Assembly: GCA_033439295.1 (NCBI GenBank)
Contig: JAVTLE010000003.1
Span: forward strand, 1,550,001-1,614,000
Direction of reading: 5' to 3'
Source: Deuterostichococcus epilithicus
Taxonomy: Eukaryota; Chlorophyta; Trebouxiophyceae; Prasiolales; Stichococcaceae
Length of the DNA: 64,000 nt
In this document: piece after piece, positions 20,134-30,519 of the stretch
Position numbering within the stretch: the first letter of the stretch is position 1
Layout: each line of letters opens with the position of its first letter
The notes under the pieces: generated by a model
The model's input: the letters and a program-made list of their open reading frames with translations, nothing else
What the model was told of the DNA's origin: nothing
Databases searched by the model: none
Program-made: the position numbers and the translations under genes

Positions 20134-21996
20134 TCAGTAATGCTGTGGTCCGCAAGGATCACTGCAGGTGCAGTGATCCTTGCGGACCACAGCACCCAAG
20201 GATGCCCTGTCAGCATTCATGCTTGAGGAACAAAGATGTGCCGCACCCTCAGGTGAAGCTTCAGACGCTGCCTCGGTCAGCACCCTAAGCGGCATGAAGC
20301 TGGGCATATCTGACACGAGCTGGGTCTGTGCCGCTGCCGCCAGCAGTGGCAGCATGCTGGGCTTCGTTTCGCAGCTCGCTGCAATGCAGCTGCCGACGCT
20401 GCATTGGTCGTCTGCCAGGTGCAGCCAGGCCACGGCCGGCTTGGCGACAGTGCTGCCCTGCGCGCTGGGGCTGCGTCCACGGCTGCGGGTCCGCTCGCGG
20501 CTGCCAGCTGAGCCATGCTTATGATCACCAGCTGCATTACGCTTGTGGCTGCGGCGACTGTTTGTCTGGCTGCGGCTGACTCGCCCCAGGTCTGGCATCG
20601 CATCGCTGCACGGCCCGCCTGAGTGCCCTCCGCGGCTGACGCTGTGAGGTGCAGTGCGGCGGCAGCGACCGCTGCTCCTGCTCTGGGCCGGCAGCACATC
20701 ACTGTGCAGGCCGTTGCCGTACCCGCTGCGGCCGAAGCTGCGGGCGGCATTGTTGTGGCGGCTGTGGCGGTGCAGGCTGCATGAGCGAGGGGATACGTGG
20801 TGGTGCTGACGGTCGTGGCGGTGGTGGTGGCGTGGTTTGAAGGCAGGTGCCAACGCGGGGGATGGACTGCCGCTGGCGGTGCGGGGCCGGTCGCGGCGGC
20901 GCAGCATAGGGGAAGGCGATGATGGGCTGTAGGTACGCGGGCTGTAGGTAGGTGAGCTGCGGCGGCGGCGGCGCAACACTGGGCTCGTTGACAGCGAAAC
21001 CTGGCGCGAGATCCTGCTGCGGCTCCGGTGGCGCTTGGTTGCGCTACGGCGGTTGGAGCGACCGCGCTTGTGGGGCTGGTTTGAGGAGCCACGGCGGCCG
21101 CGGCTGCGGCCGCAACGGCGGCTGCGGCTATGGCTGCGGCTGCGGCTGCGGCCACGGGCAGTCTGCAGCTCGGGGTCCCACTTGCTGCCCTGCACAGCAG
21201 GGAGAGGGGGCCATTGCAAAAGGACGTCAGCAGAATTCGTGCGGAAATTGTGCGACTCTTTTCTTGGTACCACGACTGTTCCAAAGCATGTGGAAGCTCT
21301 TTGACGCACGGCACCTTTCCGATACTGAAGAAGGTTGCCCAGCAGAGTCGCTCAGCATGCTTCTGGCGCCTTCTTGTCATCAACAAGATGGACAGCAGGC
21401 ACGTGTTCTCACCAGGTACTTGAGCTCCTCCTCGTGGTTGCGGCCCTCGGCCTGCCACATGCCCCTGTACTCGGCTTTGGCATCCGTATCGATGTGCGGC
21501 TCCCAGCCATCGCTGCGCAGGCAGGGGCCATGGTCAAAGATTCGAGCCTCTGTACTCCTGTGCATGTGCCAAGCATGCAGGCAGCATTTTGCAGTGATAG
21601 CATGCAGTCAGGCACCTGCCGCCGCAGGGCTGGTCGTCCGAGCAGTCACCCTCGCCCTGAGTACCCGTCAGAGCAAGCGTCAGCAGCTGCGGCAAGCACC
21701 TCCACCGGTGTATACCGAGTCTTGGTTGACATATGCAATCCGAGTGCAGATACGCAGCGGCATGGTGTCCACATGTTGCAGCAGCATGGTGTCCACATGT
21801 TGCGGCGCAGCTTGAGGAAGCCGCTCAGAGTAAAGACCTTCGTTTACATCCTAGACACCTGCACTGCCAGCCAGTAAGATGTTGTCGTGACCGCCGCGCC
21901 GCCGTCCTGCAGGATATCTGCCCGCAGCTCCGTGCAGCGCTGCTCCGCAGCTTCCCGTCGCTGCTGCAGCACAGGGTCGTTCCTGCCCACGAGTAG
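20134..21996 (-). CDS. RS-rich nuclear (splicing-type) protein, C-terminal part
   Basis: The last long exon (about 21170-20134) encodes a dense Arg/Ser region (GRSRSRSHSRSRRCGRSRG; KRHRSRSRISRQVSLSTSPV) with SP motifs (SSPTYSPRTYSPSSPSP), typical of SR-family or SR-related splicing proteins. A less biased tail ends at 20134. Upstream exons in the same direction are about 21560-21425 (RIFDHGPCLRSDGWEPHIDT, AEYRGMWQAEGRNHEEELKY), a short Cys-rich one at about 21660-21615 (GEGDCSDDQPCGG) and about 21990-21875 (LLVGRNDPVLQQRREAAEQR). No RRM is visible in the window, so this may be an SR-related rather than a classical SR protein. The last about 18 codons run through the inverted repeat, so the true stop may lie elsewhere. 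Confidence 0.55.
20141..20194. repeat. Perfect 26-base inverted repeat (2-base loop)
   Basis: The left arm 20141-20166 and right arm 20169-20194 are exact reverse complements separated by GG. The DNA could extrude a cruciform, and any transcript would form a 26-bp hairpin. It sits between the convergent ends of TBCC and the RS-rich gene, inside the apparent last codons of the latter. Confidence 0.95.
21764..21807. repeat. Direct tandem repeat (21-base unit)
   Basis: The string GCATGGTGTCCACATGTTGC occurs twice in succession at about 21760-21803 inside an intron of the RS-rich gene. Confidence 0.75.
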
Positions 21997-22429
21997 CGTC
22001 GCGTCTCCGGCATACCTATTGACAGAGATGATGGTATGTGATGCTTTCATATCTGTATGTAGGTATTGACAGACACACGAGACTTGCCAACATGGCTGCT
22101 CTCACGGCAAAAGCACAGGGAGGCATTCAATGCCGGCTGCTCCGCCGTCCGCAAGCAGCGCAATGCCGCGCACAAGTCAGCTGTGTGGCGACATCCTGTC
22201 TACCGGTGCGTGCATCTGAATGAGCAGTGCCGCGCAGGGCAGCCCGATGACTGGTGCAGAGGGGATGCCGCGATCTCTTGCGGGGCACACGGATGGTTGA
22301 AGGAGCACGCAGCGCCTGCGTCACCTGATGATGAAAACTTCGGAAAAGCTCATATTGCAATCAGGTACTCCGTTTTCTTCTCCGAATCAAAACTTTGGAG
22401 AAGTCAGACCAAGTGCACCTGCTCCACTG

Positions 22430-23330
22430 ACGGGCGATGTGGGCACGCATGCTGGCGCAGGCCAGGGCGGCACGCTTCAGCGGCGGCCGATGGCCAGAGG
22501 CAATCGCTGCGCGCACAGCGGCTGCCTGCGCCACGCGCGGGGGGACGGCGCCGAAATTCCCAGCCTTCAGCACCGCCACTGAGCCGTCCTGTAGACAGCT
22601 GATCCTTCAGGCGTCTAGAACTGGATCTTGGGGAGGCTGACACGAGGTCATCGTCCCCAGCATCCCCATGGCGAGGCGGGTCAGGCCACGTACAGCAGCA
22701 ATGGCTGCTGCTGGCTGCTGCGCAACGATGCTCATCCAGTGGCCCTGCCGCGAGATCGATGTATGCGATCCTGAATCTGTATGTGCTGGCCGCACACACA
22801 AGGATTACCTGCATGGTCACGCGCCCATACGTCGTCGGCTTGTCCGCGACGCCGGGTGCGCGAAACTGCTTGATCTGCGGAGTGTCTACATCAATGAATT
22901 GGGACGCCGCAGAAAGATGGTGATGCACCTGTAGATGATGCCGGAGCAATTTGCAAGGGAGTGTGCCAAATCTGCTCTGGACGATAGCAATGTGCCTGAG
23001 GTGGGCTCTGACAAACTTACCTCCGACAGCCTGAAGGCCGGCGGCTGCGTCACGAATATGCCATGCAGAAAGTCACAGCGTTTGGTGATGCCTGCAGAGT
23101 CAGCAGAACTGGTTATTCAGGCCAAGCACGCAGGCAGCAGCAAGCATTCACTGAGGCAGCGTGGCCATTCAGACAATCAATGGCAGACGCGCTGGAGATC
23201 TGGGAAACAAGGCCGAAATCTTGCCTTGTCGCAGCATCTCGGTTTGGAGGGCGGCCAGGCTGAGCAGCGCGCCCTCTGGCAGAAACACCAGCTTGACATT
23301 GTGCAGTGTCGCTGGCGCCCTGTGATGAGT
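22430..23330 (-). CDS. Unassigned minus-strand exons upstream of the RS-rich region
   Basis: Three convincing exons read on the minus strand. These are about 23305-23185 (TLHNVKLVFLPEGALLSLAA, LQTEMLRQGKISALFPRS), about 22920-22813 (QFIDVDTPQIKQFRAPGVAD, ending YGRVTMQ|GTAATC) and about 22575-22430 (VLKAGNFGAVPPRVAQAAAV, RAAIASGHRPPLKRAALACA). They have clean frames and splice motifs. They may be the 5' part of the RS-rich gene or a separate gene. I could not join them or match them to a family. Confidence 0.4.
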
Positions 23331-23437
23331 GTCAGTGCCTCTCTAAGCATGGCAAGTGTCGGCCATTGCTGCTGCAGCGGAACTTCCTGACTGCACAGCA
23401 TCTTGCATGCACAGGCAATGCAGCTGTCACTTGAGGC

Positions 23438-24549
23438 TCACTCCAGGGTGGGGTCGCCCAGCGGCGCTGCCGGGTCTGGGCTGCTGGTTGCAGCCGTCGG
23501 CGCAGGCGCGGCAGCGGCAGCCGTTACTGCCATCGGCGCGCTGGAGGCTGCAAATGCTGGCGCCGCCGTCTGCAGCGAGGGGGGCATGAGATCTGGGCCG
23601 CAGCCAACAGTTGGCGCTGTGGCGGCTGGCAACAGACTGGGTCCAGCAGGCGTTCGGCTGCTGGGACCTACTGCACCATGCGGCAGCGGCAGCTGCACGG
23701 GAGCCGCCCATTGGGACTGCTGCGGCGCCACGGGGCGCGGAGGCGGCGCCGCTAGTGGCGGCAGCAAAGATGGCGGCAGCGGCAAAGGCGGCGGCGGGCG
23801 CGAAGCTGGGCCAGGGGGCGCCGGGGGCGGCGCTCGCGGCTCGAGGCCGCAAAATCTGCCTGGGTGGCGCTGGGGAGGTTCTGGCTCTGGCACCGGCTTG
23901 GCAATCGGGCGGTACGCCGCTTCATAGTAGGTCTGCTGCTGTTGCCGTTGCAAGCGCACACGGTGCAGCTTCGCATCATCCACGAACATGGGTCCATACT
24001 CGCGGCCCACCTTGGCGCCCTTGCCCAGGTGCAGGTTGGGGCACACCGTGTTAGCAGCCCCGCCGCCACGGGCTGCTGGCTGGGCGGACGGAACGGGCAG
24101 TGGCCAGGGGAGGCCGTCACTGCTGTTTTGGTTGCCGCCGCAGCCGCCATGGAGGTAGCAGCCATCTGGCATGGCTGACGACTCCCAGGGACTCTGCGAG
24201 GCATTGCAGTAGTCCTCGCCATTGTCGCCGGGTGCGGGCGCAGAGTGGGCTGGGGGATGCCGCATCTCCTGCGCCATCAGCATTCTGTTACGCTCCGCGG
24301 GCGGGAGGCGCTGAAAGTATGCCTGCAAAGACACCATTCGTGTTTCAAATCGGAGCGCAAAGCAATGATGGCGAGCTTGTCGTTCAAACGGCAAGCAAGA
24401 TGAGCATGCAGCACGGCCATCAGTCCGTTCACCTCATGGACATCATCCGGATCAGTGGGCGGACGCTTGAGTTTCTCCAGGATGGACGCCAGAGGCGCCG
24501 TGCAGCATGCGCGATCTCTCGTCTGCTGGCCGTAGGCTGACATGCTCAT
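23438..24549 (-). CDS. Proline-rich protein of unknown function
   Basis: Two exons were found. The first starts at the ATG at 24549 (MSMSAYGQQTRDRACC, then LASILEKLKRPPTDPDDVHE) and ends at a GAG|GTGAAC donor. The second begins AYFQRLPPAERNRMLMAQEM after a TTTGCAG acceptor (about 24325) and runs to the stop at 23438. Its middle contains the ordered motif YGPMFVDDAKLHRVRLQRQQ and TYYEAAYRPIAKPVPEPEPP. The last 120 residues are almost all Pro/Ala (RPPPPLPLPPSLLPPLAAPP). The N-terminus could be a short interaction domain; the tail is probably disordered and may bind SH3/WW/EVH1-type domains. No family was recognised. Confidence 0.65.
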
Positions 24550-25163
24550 TACAAACTCTACACAGTCAGGTGCAAAAGCTCGATCCTTTCTCACTCATGC
24601 AAGTGGATTCAACCCTTACTATCGAAGCCCTGATCACCTGAGGCGCCTATGCAGGCCAAAGAGCAGACCTGAATGCGATGCGCGGCCGGGACTCGGTATG
24701 GTCGGCAAGCTCCTGCTGGCTAAATCCACTGGAAATTTCATCGGCGCTCCGACACGCTCCGACACCGCACCTTCAGCACGCTGTGCAGTCGTATGGGACC
24801 GGGCCAGCTCCCATAGTGCAAACCATGATAAATCAGCTTTGGATGCCGATTGTCCTTTGTGGACTGTCGTGATGTCGTGTTATCATCAGATCGTTATTCA
24901 CATTCACCCGTTGAAAGGCTCACATTCACCCGTTGAAAGCAACGCTTGCAAATTTGCTGTCAAGCTGGCCCTACGTTGCATGCAAATACGTCCGGCGACG
25001 TGGTGCACAGCGCATCAGCTGCACACCTGGATGCGGCTGCGTCCCGGGCAATTTGTTGTGCATCCATCAGTGGCCAGCGCAAACCTGCAATAGCTGCTGT
25101 CCAGCAGAGGTATTCAGACATCGCATTGCAGCGAGCCTGTCGGTGTCTCCGACAGCAGAAGAA
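24550..25163. promoter_or_regulatory. Divergent promoter region with a 20-base direct repeat
   Basis: About 610 bases lie between the starts at 24549 (minus) and 25164 (plus). The sequence TCACATTCACCCGTTGAAAG occurs identically at 24898-24917 and 24920-24939 (22-base period). Paired sites of this kind in a bidirectional promoter could bind a dimeric regulator; this is inference. Confidence 0.5.
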
Positions 25164-28076
25164 ATGATAACGATCGTGGACGGTGAGTTTCTTGCGGACA
25201 TCCTTGTGATACCGCTTGCCGATATGCCTGGCGCTCCTATTTTTGGCACTGTGCAACCCTTGCTTCGCACGATAGCGCGCTACTTTGGAAGTGAACCTGG
25301 TCCAAGGAACATCAAACATCAATGCTGCAGGCAGTCAGCTGGAGGGTGGAGGGCAGATCCTGCGCAACGCTGCCGCGCTGGTGCGGATGAGTGTTGCGGA
25401 TGCCGCGCGATCATGCAAAGGACGAGCATTGAATGAAGCAAGCAGCCCCGTCCGTCCAACATGGTCATGAGGTTCACTCTGATTGCCTTTTTGCAGGCAG
25501 CGATCATGGGCGCACCCCTGTGCATCGAGAATTCTGTCCAACACGGTCATGAGGTTCAGTCTGATCGCCTTTGCGCAGGCAGCAATCACGGGCGCACCCC
25601 TGTGCATCGAAAACATCCGCGCTGGCAGGTCTAAGCCCGGGCTGCGGCCGCAGCACATGACGGGGCTGCGCCTGATCCGCGACTTGTGCGGCGGCGAGCT
25701 GCAGCAATGCGATGTCGGCGCGACGTCCGTGTCGCTGAGGCCTGGCACCCTGAGAGCGGGGCGATTCGTGGCAGACACAAAAACGGCTGGCAGCTGCATG
25801 CTCATGGTCCAGGTAGCATGTATGAAAAGAACAGCCAACGCAGTGTGTTTTCCAAAGCGCCAAGTGCATTCTGATGCGTGCGCCGCCACTCATGCTTCTG
25901 AGTCCTGCACAGGCTCACCTCACTGGATGCGTGCCACGACGCTGCGACCTCCGTGCAGGCGTCACTGCCGTGCGCTCTGCTGGCAAGCGGGCAGCTGGCG
26001 GCCTCAGCCGCCGGCGCTCACAGCAGCGGTGCTGCTGCTCACTTCACGACAGAGTTGGAGCTGCGGGGCGGAACGGATGCCGCCATGGCGCCGCCGTATG
26101 GCTACAGCCAGCAGGTGCTGCTGCCGACGCTGCGCTACCAGCTGGGCCTGCAGCTCGACATGACATGTCAGATGCACGGCTTCTTCCCAAAGGTGAGTGC
26201 AGAGTGGCATGAGTGAGAAGCGTTGCAGAGAGCCCGATTGACATCGTCCGCTTGACATCGTTCCTCCTGCCGGACTGACAGTCCCATCAGGGGTTCGGTT
26301 TTGTGAACGAAACATAACCCGAAAGTGTTCCTTGCCAGGGCGGGGGCATAGTGTCGCTTAGAGTGGCGGGCCTCTTGGCCGGCACATGCCTGCCGCCAGT
26401 GCGGCTGACTAATCGCGGTCAGGTCACATCTGTGTCCATCGAGGTGAGACCTACCATTGTTCTCACTGCCGGTTTCGTCTGCTGGTCGTCTGAGTAAGTT
26501 GGAGACATGAAAGATATGACCCATGCTTGCCGTTGTAGCGGTGTCCTGGTGAGGCATTCCGCCAGACACAGGCGCATCCACGGCATGGGTCTGCAGCAAA
26601 TGGCTGCCACAAGCAGCAGCACACTGTTCCACCATTCATTGTGCATTCGCGTGCCTTCCAGGCGATTGCCTGCGGCCGCATTGATGTGGCAGTGGCGGAG
26701 CGCATGGCCAGCGCGGCGAAGAAGGCCCTGACTAAGGTGGGGTCTGCTAGAGCACTGGCACCATCGCACTTGCAGTGGTTATATTTATCATGGCTGTCGC
26801 TGGAGACCTGCTTTGAGCAGCAATGCGTCAAGTACATATGACATGATGTGATGTGTTGTGATGTCCAGGGTGACCCAACGTTGCGCGAAGTGCCCATCGG
26901 CACAAACTACTCGCGGCCACAGGGCAAGGACACTGGCGGCAGCATCGTACTGGTCGCTGAAACAAACACTGGCTGCATCTTTGGCGCGTCAGGTGCCAAT
27001 CAAAGCCCCACCAAGCACTCTGCTTTCCATCTGCGCTTCGCCTCTAAATATATAACTCGTTCAGCAGTCAAACAACCAGCTCAACCATTTCCGTGCACCC
27101 TTTGCGTGCCTGCCCCCCAGCTCCCTTTGCGACCAGTCGTTGGGCTGCCACAGCATTGCCGGGGACTGTGAAGCACATGGCTTGCATGGCACCTGCGGGC
27201 CTGGCGGAGGATAGCATAGACAAGAAGCGGAGGTAATCTGGAGGTGGCGCAGCATACACTTGCGTGACTGCGGCCATGAGACACCCTTCAAATCTTCAAA
27301 CTGCAGGCCTGACGGAAAACGGCGGCAAGGCGGAGGTGTGAAATGCATTGCGGAAGAGGCGCTGCTGGCGTGCATCAGTGAATGATCAGTCTTAACCAAA
27401 AGCTTCGCACGGCACCCGCAGGCCTGGCCGAGAGGGGCGTCAGGGCGGAGGACGTGGGCCGCATCGCTGCCGAAGCGCTGCTGGACGCCCTCGCGGCCGG
27501 CGGCTGCGTCGACGAATGGCTGCAGGACCAGCTGATCGTGTTCATGGCGCTGGCGGAGGGCAGGTGTGCAGTCCTCAGCACCCGCTTGACGTGCGCCTGC
27601 TCTCGGTTTGCGATACTGCCTGAAGGGGATTTCTGCTCATGTGTTCATGTTGCTGGTAGAGTGCAGGTATGCAATTGTCAGCGAATGACCGACAGACGAC
27701 TGCTCTCGATGAGCGAGTCTCTCTGAACTCATAAGATTTGGTTTCTGCTCGTGGTTTGCATGGCGCTGCCGGAGTGCAAGCGTGCAGCACCAAGCTGTTG
27801 CTGAACAGGCGCCTATGGTTTGTCTTGATTGCGGACAGCTCTGATGCGAGCGCCTGTGTCCGGTCATTGCACAGTATCTGGGGTAGGAAGCTCAAAAGGG
27901 GATGTCGACACCTTGATTGCGGATGCAGGTCGCAGCTTTTGTGCGGGGAGCTGACGCTGCACACGCGGACGGCGATTGCGGTGGCACAGCAGCTGACAAC
28001 TGCAAAGTTTCGGGTGGAGCAAAGCGGCGAGCAGTATCTCGTCACCTGCGATGGTGCAGCATTGCCTGCGCGGTGA
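25164..28076 (+). CDS. RTCA: RNA 3'-terminal phosphate cyclase
   Basis: A tiny first exon, 25164-25182, encodes MITIVDG and splices at G|GTGAGT to 25331. This rebuilds the family start [20 protein letters not shown]. The next exon, entered near 25577, gives [40 protein letters not shown] and [10 protein letters not shown]. Later exons encode [40 protein letters not shown] and [20 protein letters not shown], then [60 protein letters not shown], and [20 protein letters not shown], ending at 28076. The enzyme converts RNA 3'-phosphate ends to 2',3'-cyclic phosphates via an adenylated His. The His in a terminal-domain position corresponding to HTRTAI fits, though it was not aligned. Length and domain order match full-length RtcA. 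Confidence 0.9.
25454..25611 (+). repeat. 82-base tandem duplication spanning an intron acceptor
   Basis: 25454-25529 and 25536-25611 are near-identical copies. Each starts GTCCAACA and contains a pyrimidine stretch, TTGCAG or TGCGCAG, and the first codons of the next exon (GGCGCACCCCTGTGCATCGA). The second copy leads into the real exon. Confidence 0.9.
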
Positions 28077-28319
28077 TTTGCTTGTTGACATGAGAGGCCA
28101 AACCCCAGAGCTGCATGTTGTGGCCGCTGTGGCCTCTGTTCAGCATTGCTAATTGTTGCACACGCCACGGAACGTAGACCCGCAACAGCATTTCAGTACC
28201 CCTCTAAGGCACATGCAATGCTGCACGCAACCCAGTTCAGCAACCTTAATGGACCGTGCTGTTGTACATTGGCCCCATCATACGACCGCTCGTACATACT
28301 AGGCGCTGTGCCCGCCGCT

Positions 28320-29735
28320 TCACAGGCCAGGGCGCTGCCCCTTGTATGGGACACCTTTCACCTCGAAGTCATCAGGCGGCTCGCATTCCTGCAGCAGTGG
28401 CAGCAAGAACGTGATGACCATGCGCCACCAGCTTCAGCCATAATCATGTTTTGCAGTTGACATTGTTCAGTCAGCGTCAAACCGTGCGCAATTACTGATC
28501 CTGATAACCTCCAGGACTGCCATTGTAGCACTGCCATCCCTGACCTCCCTGTAGTAGGTGCAGTCTCGCCCTGCAGCAGCACTCTGCATTGTGTCAGCAG
28601 GCACCCACCTCCAACTCCTCGACAAGCATCTTCGTGACACAGACTTTCCTGCTGTCTGCGAGGCTGATCTTCCATGCACATGTGCAGTCCAGCTTCATAT
28701 CCCGTTTGCAGTGCGGAAAAAGGGCACAGACGAGTGCTTGCCTCCGTGTACATCATATGGCGGACAGAGGACGTCCAGCACCGCTGTGTCTGAGATGGCT
28801 GTGAAGGCGTGCATGTTGCCGTCTGCGTCTGGTCTCAAAACAGACGGGCCGTCACCGGCTGTGACCTCCCGGTCTGCCACCAGTGCAGCTCTCCCCCGCT
28901 GCTTGTCTACCCAGTCGAAAGAGCGCACTTTCAGGGCGCCATACAGCACCCTGCAGTTGACAAAAAAAGTGCAAGACATCAGGTCATGCACACGACGAGG
29001 CACTCCAGATCAGAGCACGCCTCCGGTTGCGGTTTGCCCATGCTGATGCCGACAAGACAGGCATACACTTTTCACCTGGACAGCACGTGCATGCCGGGGT
29101 GGTCATGCAGTGGCAGCGCGGCGTTTGCGCGCAGGGCAAAGATGCCCAGGCTGACATGCCTGTCCTCATATCTGAGACATAGGCAAGGAACGAAGGTCAG
29201 AAGTTGGGCACAGAACCGTGGCTGCTTGAGGGTTGTCGAACTGGTCTGGCCTGTAGCAGCAAACAGCTAAAGACGCGCTACATGCTGCAGCTTGCGCTAC
29301 ATGCGAGCGGACGAGGTCTCTCACATGTGCTGATAGGCAATAGGATGTGGCCAGCGGTGAAAGCAGCTAGTGGCTGCTGTTGGCGTGTCAGCTGCCTGGC
29401 TGCTGTGCCCGTCAGGTCGGGGTTCAGAGGGAAGCCCCAAATCCTCCAGAGGAACCTCCGCTGTTAGGTGCACTCAATCTTCAACGAGCAGCATCAAACA
29501 TAGGATGCGGCATGCCATGCCTGCTACTTGCATAGAAGTCGATACAGCGTGCTGTGCAGAAGCACGGAGACAGCGTTTGCACTGAACCTTGTATACACAG
29601 CTCACCAAGCGCGGCCTCGACTCCCCTCAGGGCCTCATTGCTCGGCTGCCGGCTGAATCTTGCGGCGGCGTCCAGCAGCCGCTGCAGCTTGCTGGATTTT
29701 TGCTGGCGGCTGAAGCTGGGCCAGCCCCACCCCAT
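28320..29735 (-). CDS. PCO: Plant-type cysteine oxidase (PCO/ADO thiol dioxygenase)
   Basis: Exon 1 (29735-29606) gives MGWGWPSFSRQQKSSKLQRL and FSRQPSNEALRGVEAALG, the helical N-terminus of the family. Exon 2 (about 29460-29400) gives AEVPLEDLGLPSEPRPDG. Exon 3 (about 29175-29085) carries two iron ligands in LPLHDHPGMHVLSR. Exon 4 (about 28955-28745) reads LYGALKVRSFDWVDKQRGRA, then LRPDADGNMHAFTAISDTAV with the third His, and ends LDVLCPPYDVHGGKH. Exon 5 holds DCTYYREVRDGSA. The last exon, VITFLLPLLQECEPPDDFEV then KGVPYKGQRPGL, stops at 28320. PCOs oxidise N-terminal Cys to the sulfinic acid using O2, marking proteins for the Arg/N-degron pathway. All three Fe ligands are present. Whether this alga has Cys-N-degron targets is not shown here. 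Confidence 0.87.
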
Positions 29736-30519
29736 CGTTCGCGACCGTTCAGCAGTTGTGGCAGGTGGGCTTCGCAGCCCGCCGCGGCCGTGAGCGCCGC
29801 GACAATGCCGCTGCCAGGTTGACGCAAGTGATTGCAGCGCGTGCGCGTCGAGTCTGCAGCGCGGCAATGTGGGCAGCAGCATGCGGCTTGCTTGTCTGCT
29901 GCGCAGCGTTTGCAGGGCTTGCAGAGTGTTGCTGTCCAGGGGGATGCAACTCAGAGTGTCGCGGGGAAAGGGCAGGTGTCTCGCCTCAACAATTCTGGCC
30001 ACTGAAAATGTACTAATCGAAACCGATCTGAAGCGCCAAAACGTTGTCGACGCGAGTGTACTTGGCGTTTGTGCATGTTCCTCCCTCGCCAACAAGAAAC
30101 TCCGAAACCCCCTTGCATCGAGACGTCCGAGCTCAGCCTCAGCGCCCCTTCGCGCCATGCTTCGCGTCGCAAGAGTGGGTTACATGCAGGGAGTTCGGCA
30201 GAACCCGAGCACCGCGCCTCTTTCGATCGCAGCAGCGAATTCGAGTTATACAGACCGCAGTTCCCAAACAGACGTTCGTGTCTGACAGCCTAGACAAGAT
30301 CGCTACATCACAGCGTCTTCCCGGGACGTTTCTCAGACGTATGGCGGCATCCTGAGGAGGAACGGCCGTCTTTCAAATTCTTCAGTCCTCAGATGCCGGA
30401 AGCTACCCGCTGCTGAGTGCAAGCTGCAAGCAGCAGCAGCCTTTTGAAAGGAGGGTGCAGAAACAAGCTGAAAAGCGCACTTTTGCACAGCGCGGGTAGA
30501 GCCTTGCACCTCCTGCATC
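29736..30519. promoter_or_regulatory. Divergent promoter and leader region
   Basis: About 780 bases separate the cysteine oxidase start (29735, minus) and the dynamin start (30520, plus). Open frames here on both strands lack family features and proper splice contexts. A short CAG run lies near 30431-30440. Confidence 0.5.

Noticed and set aside
20952-21815. 287-codon plus-strand Gly/Cys-rich frame
   Set aside because: It is the antisense image of the Arg/Ser repeats. CGG/CTG-type repeats open several frames at once.
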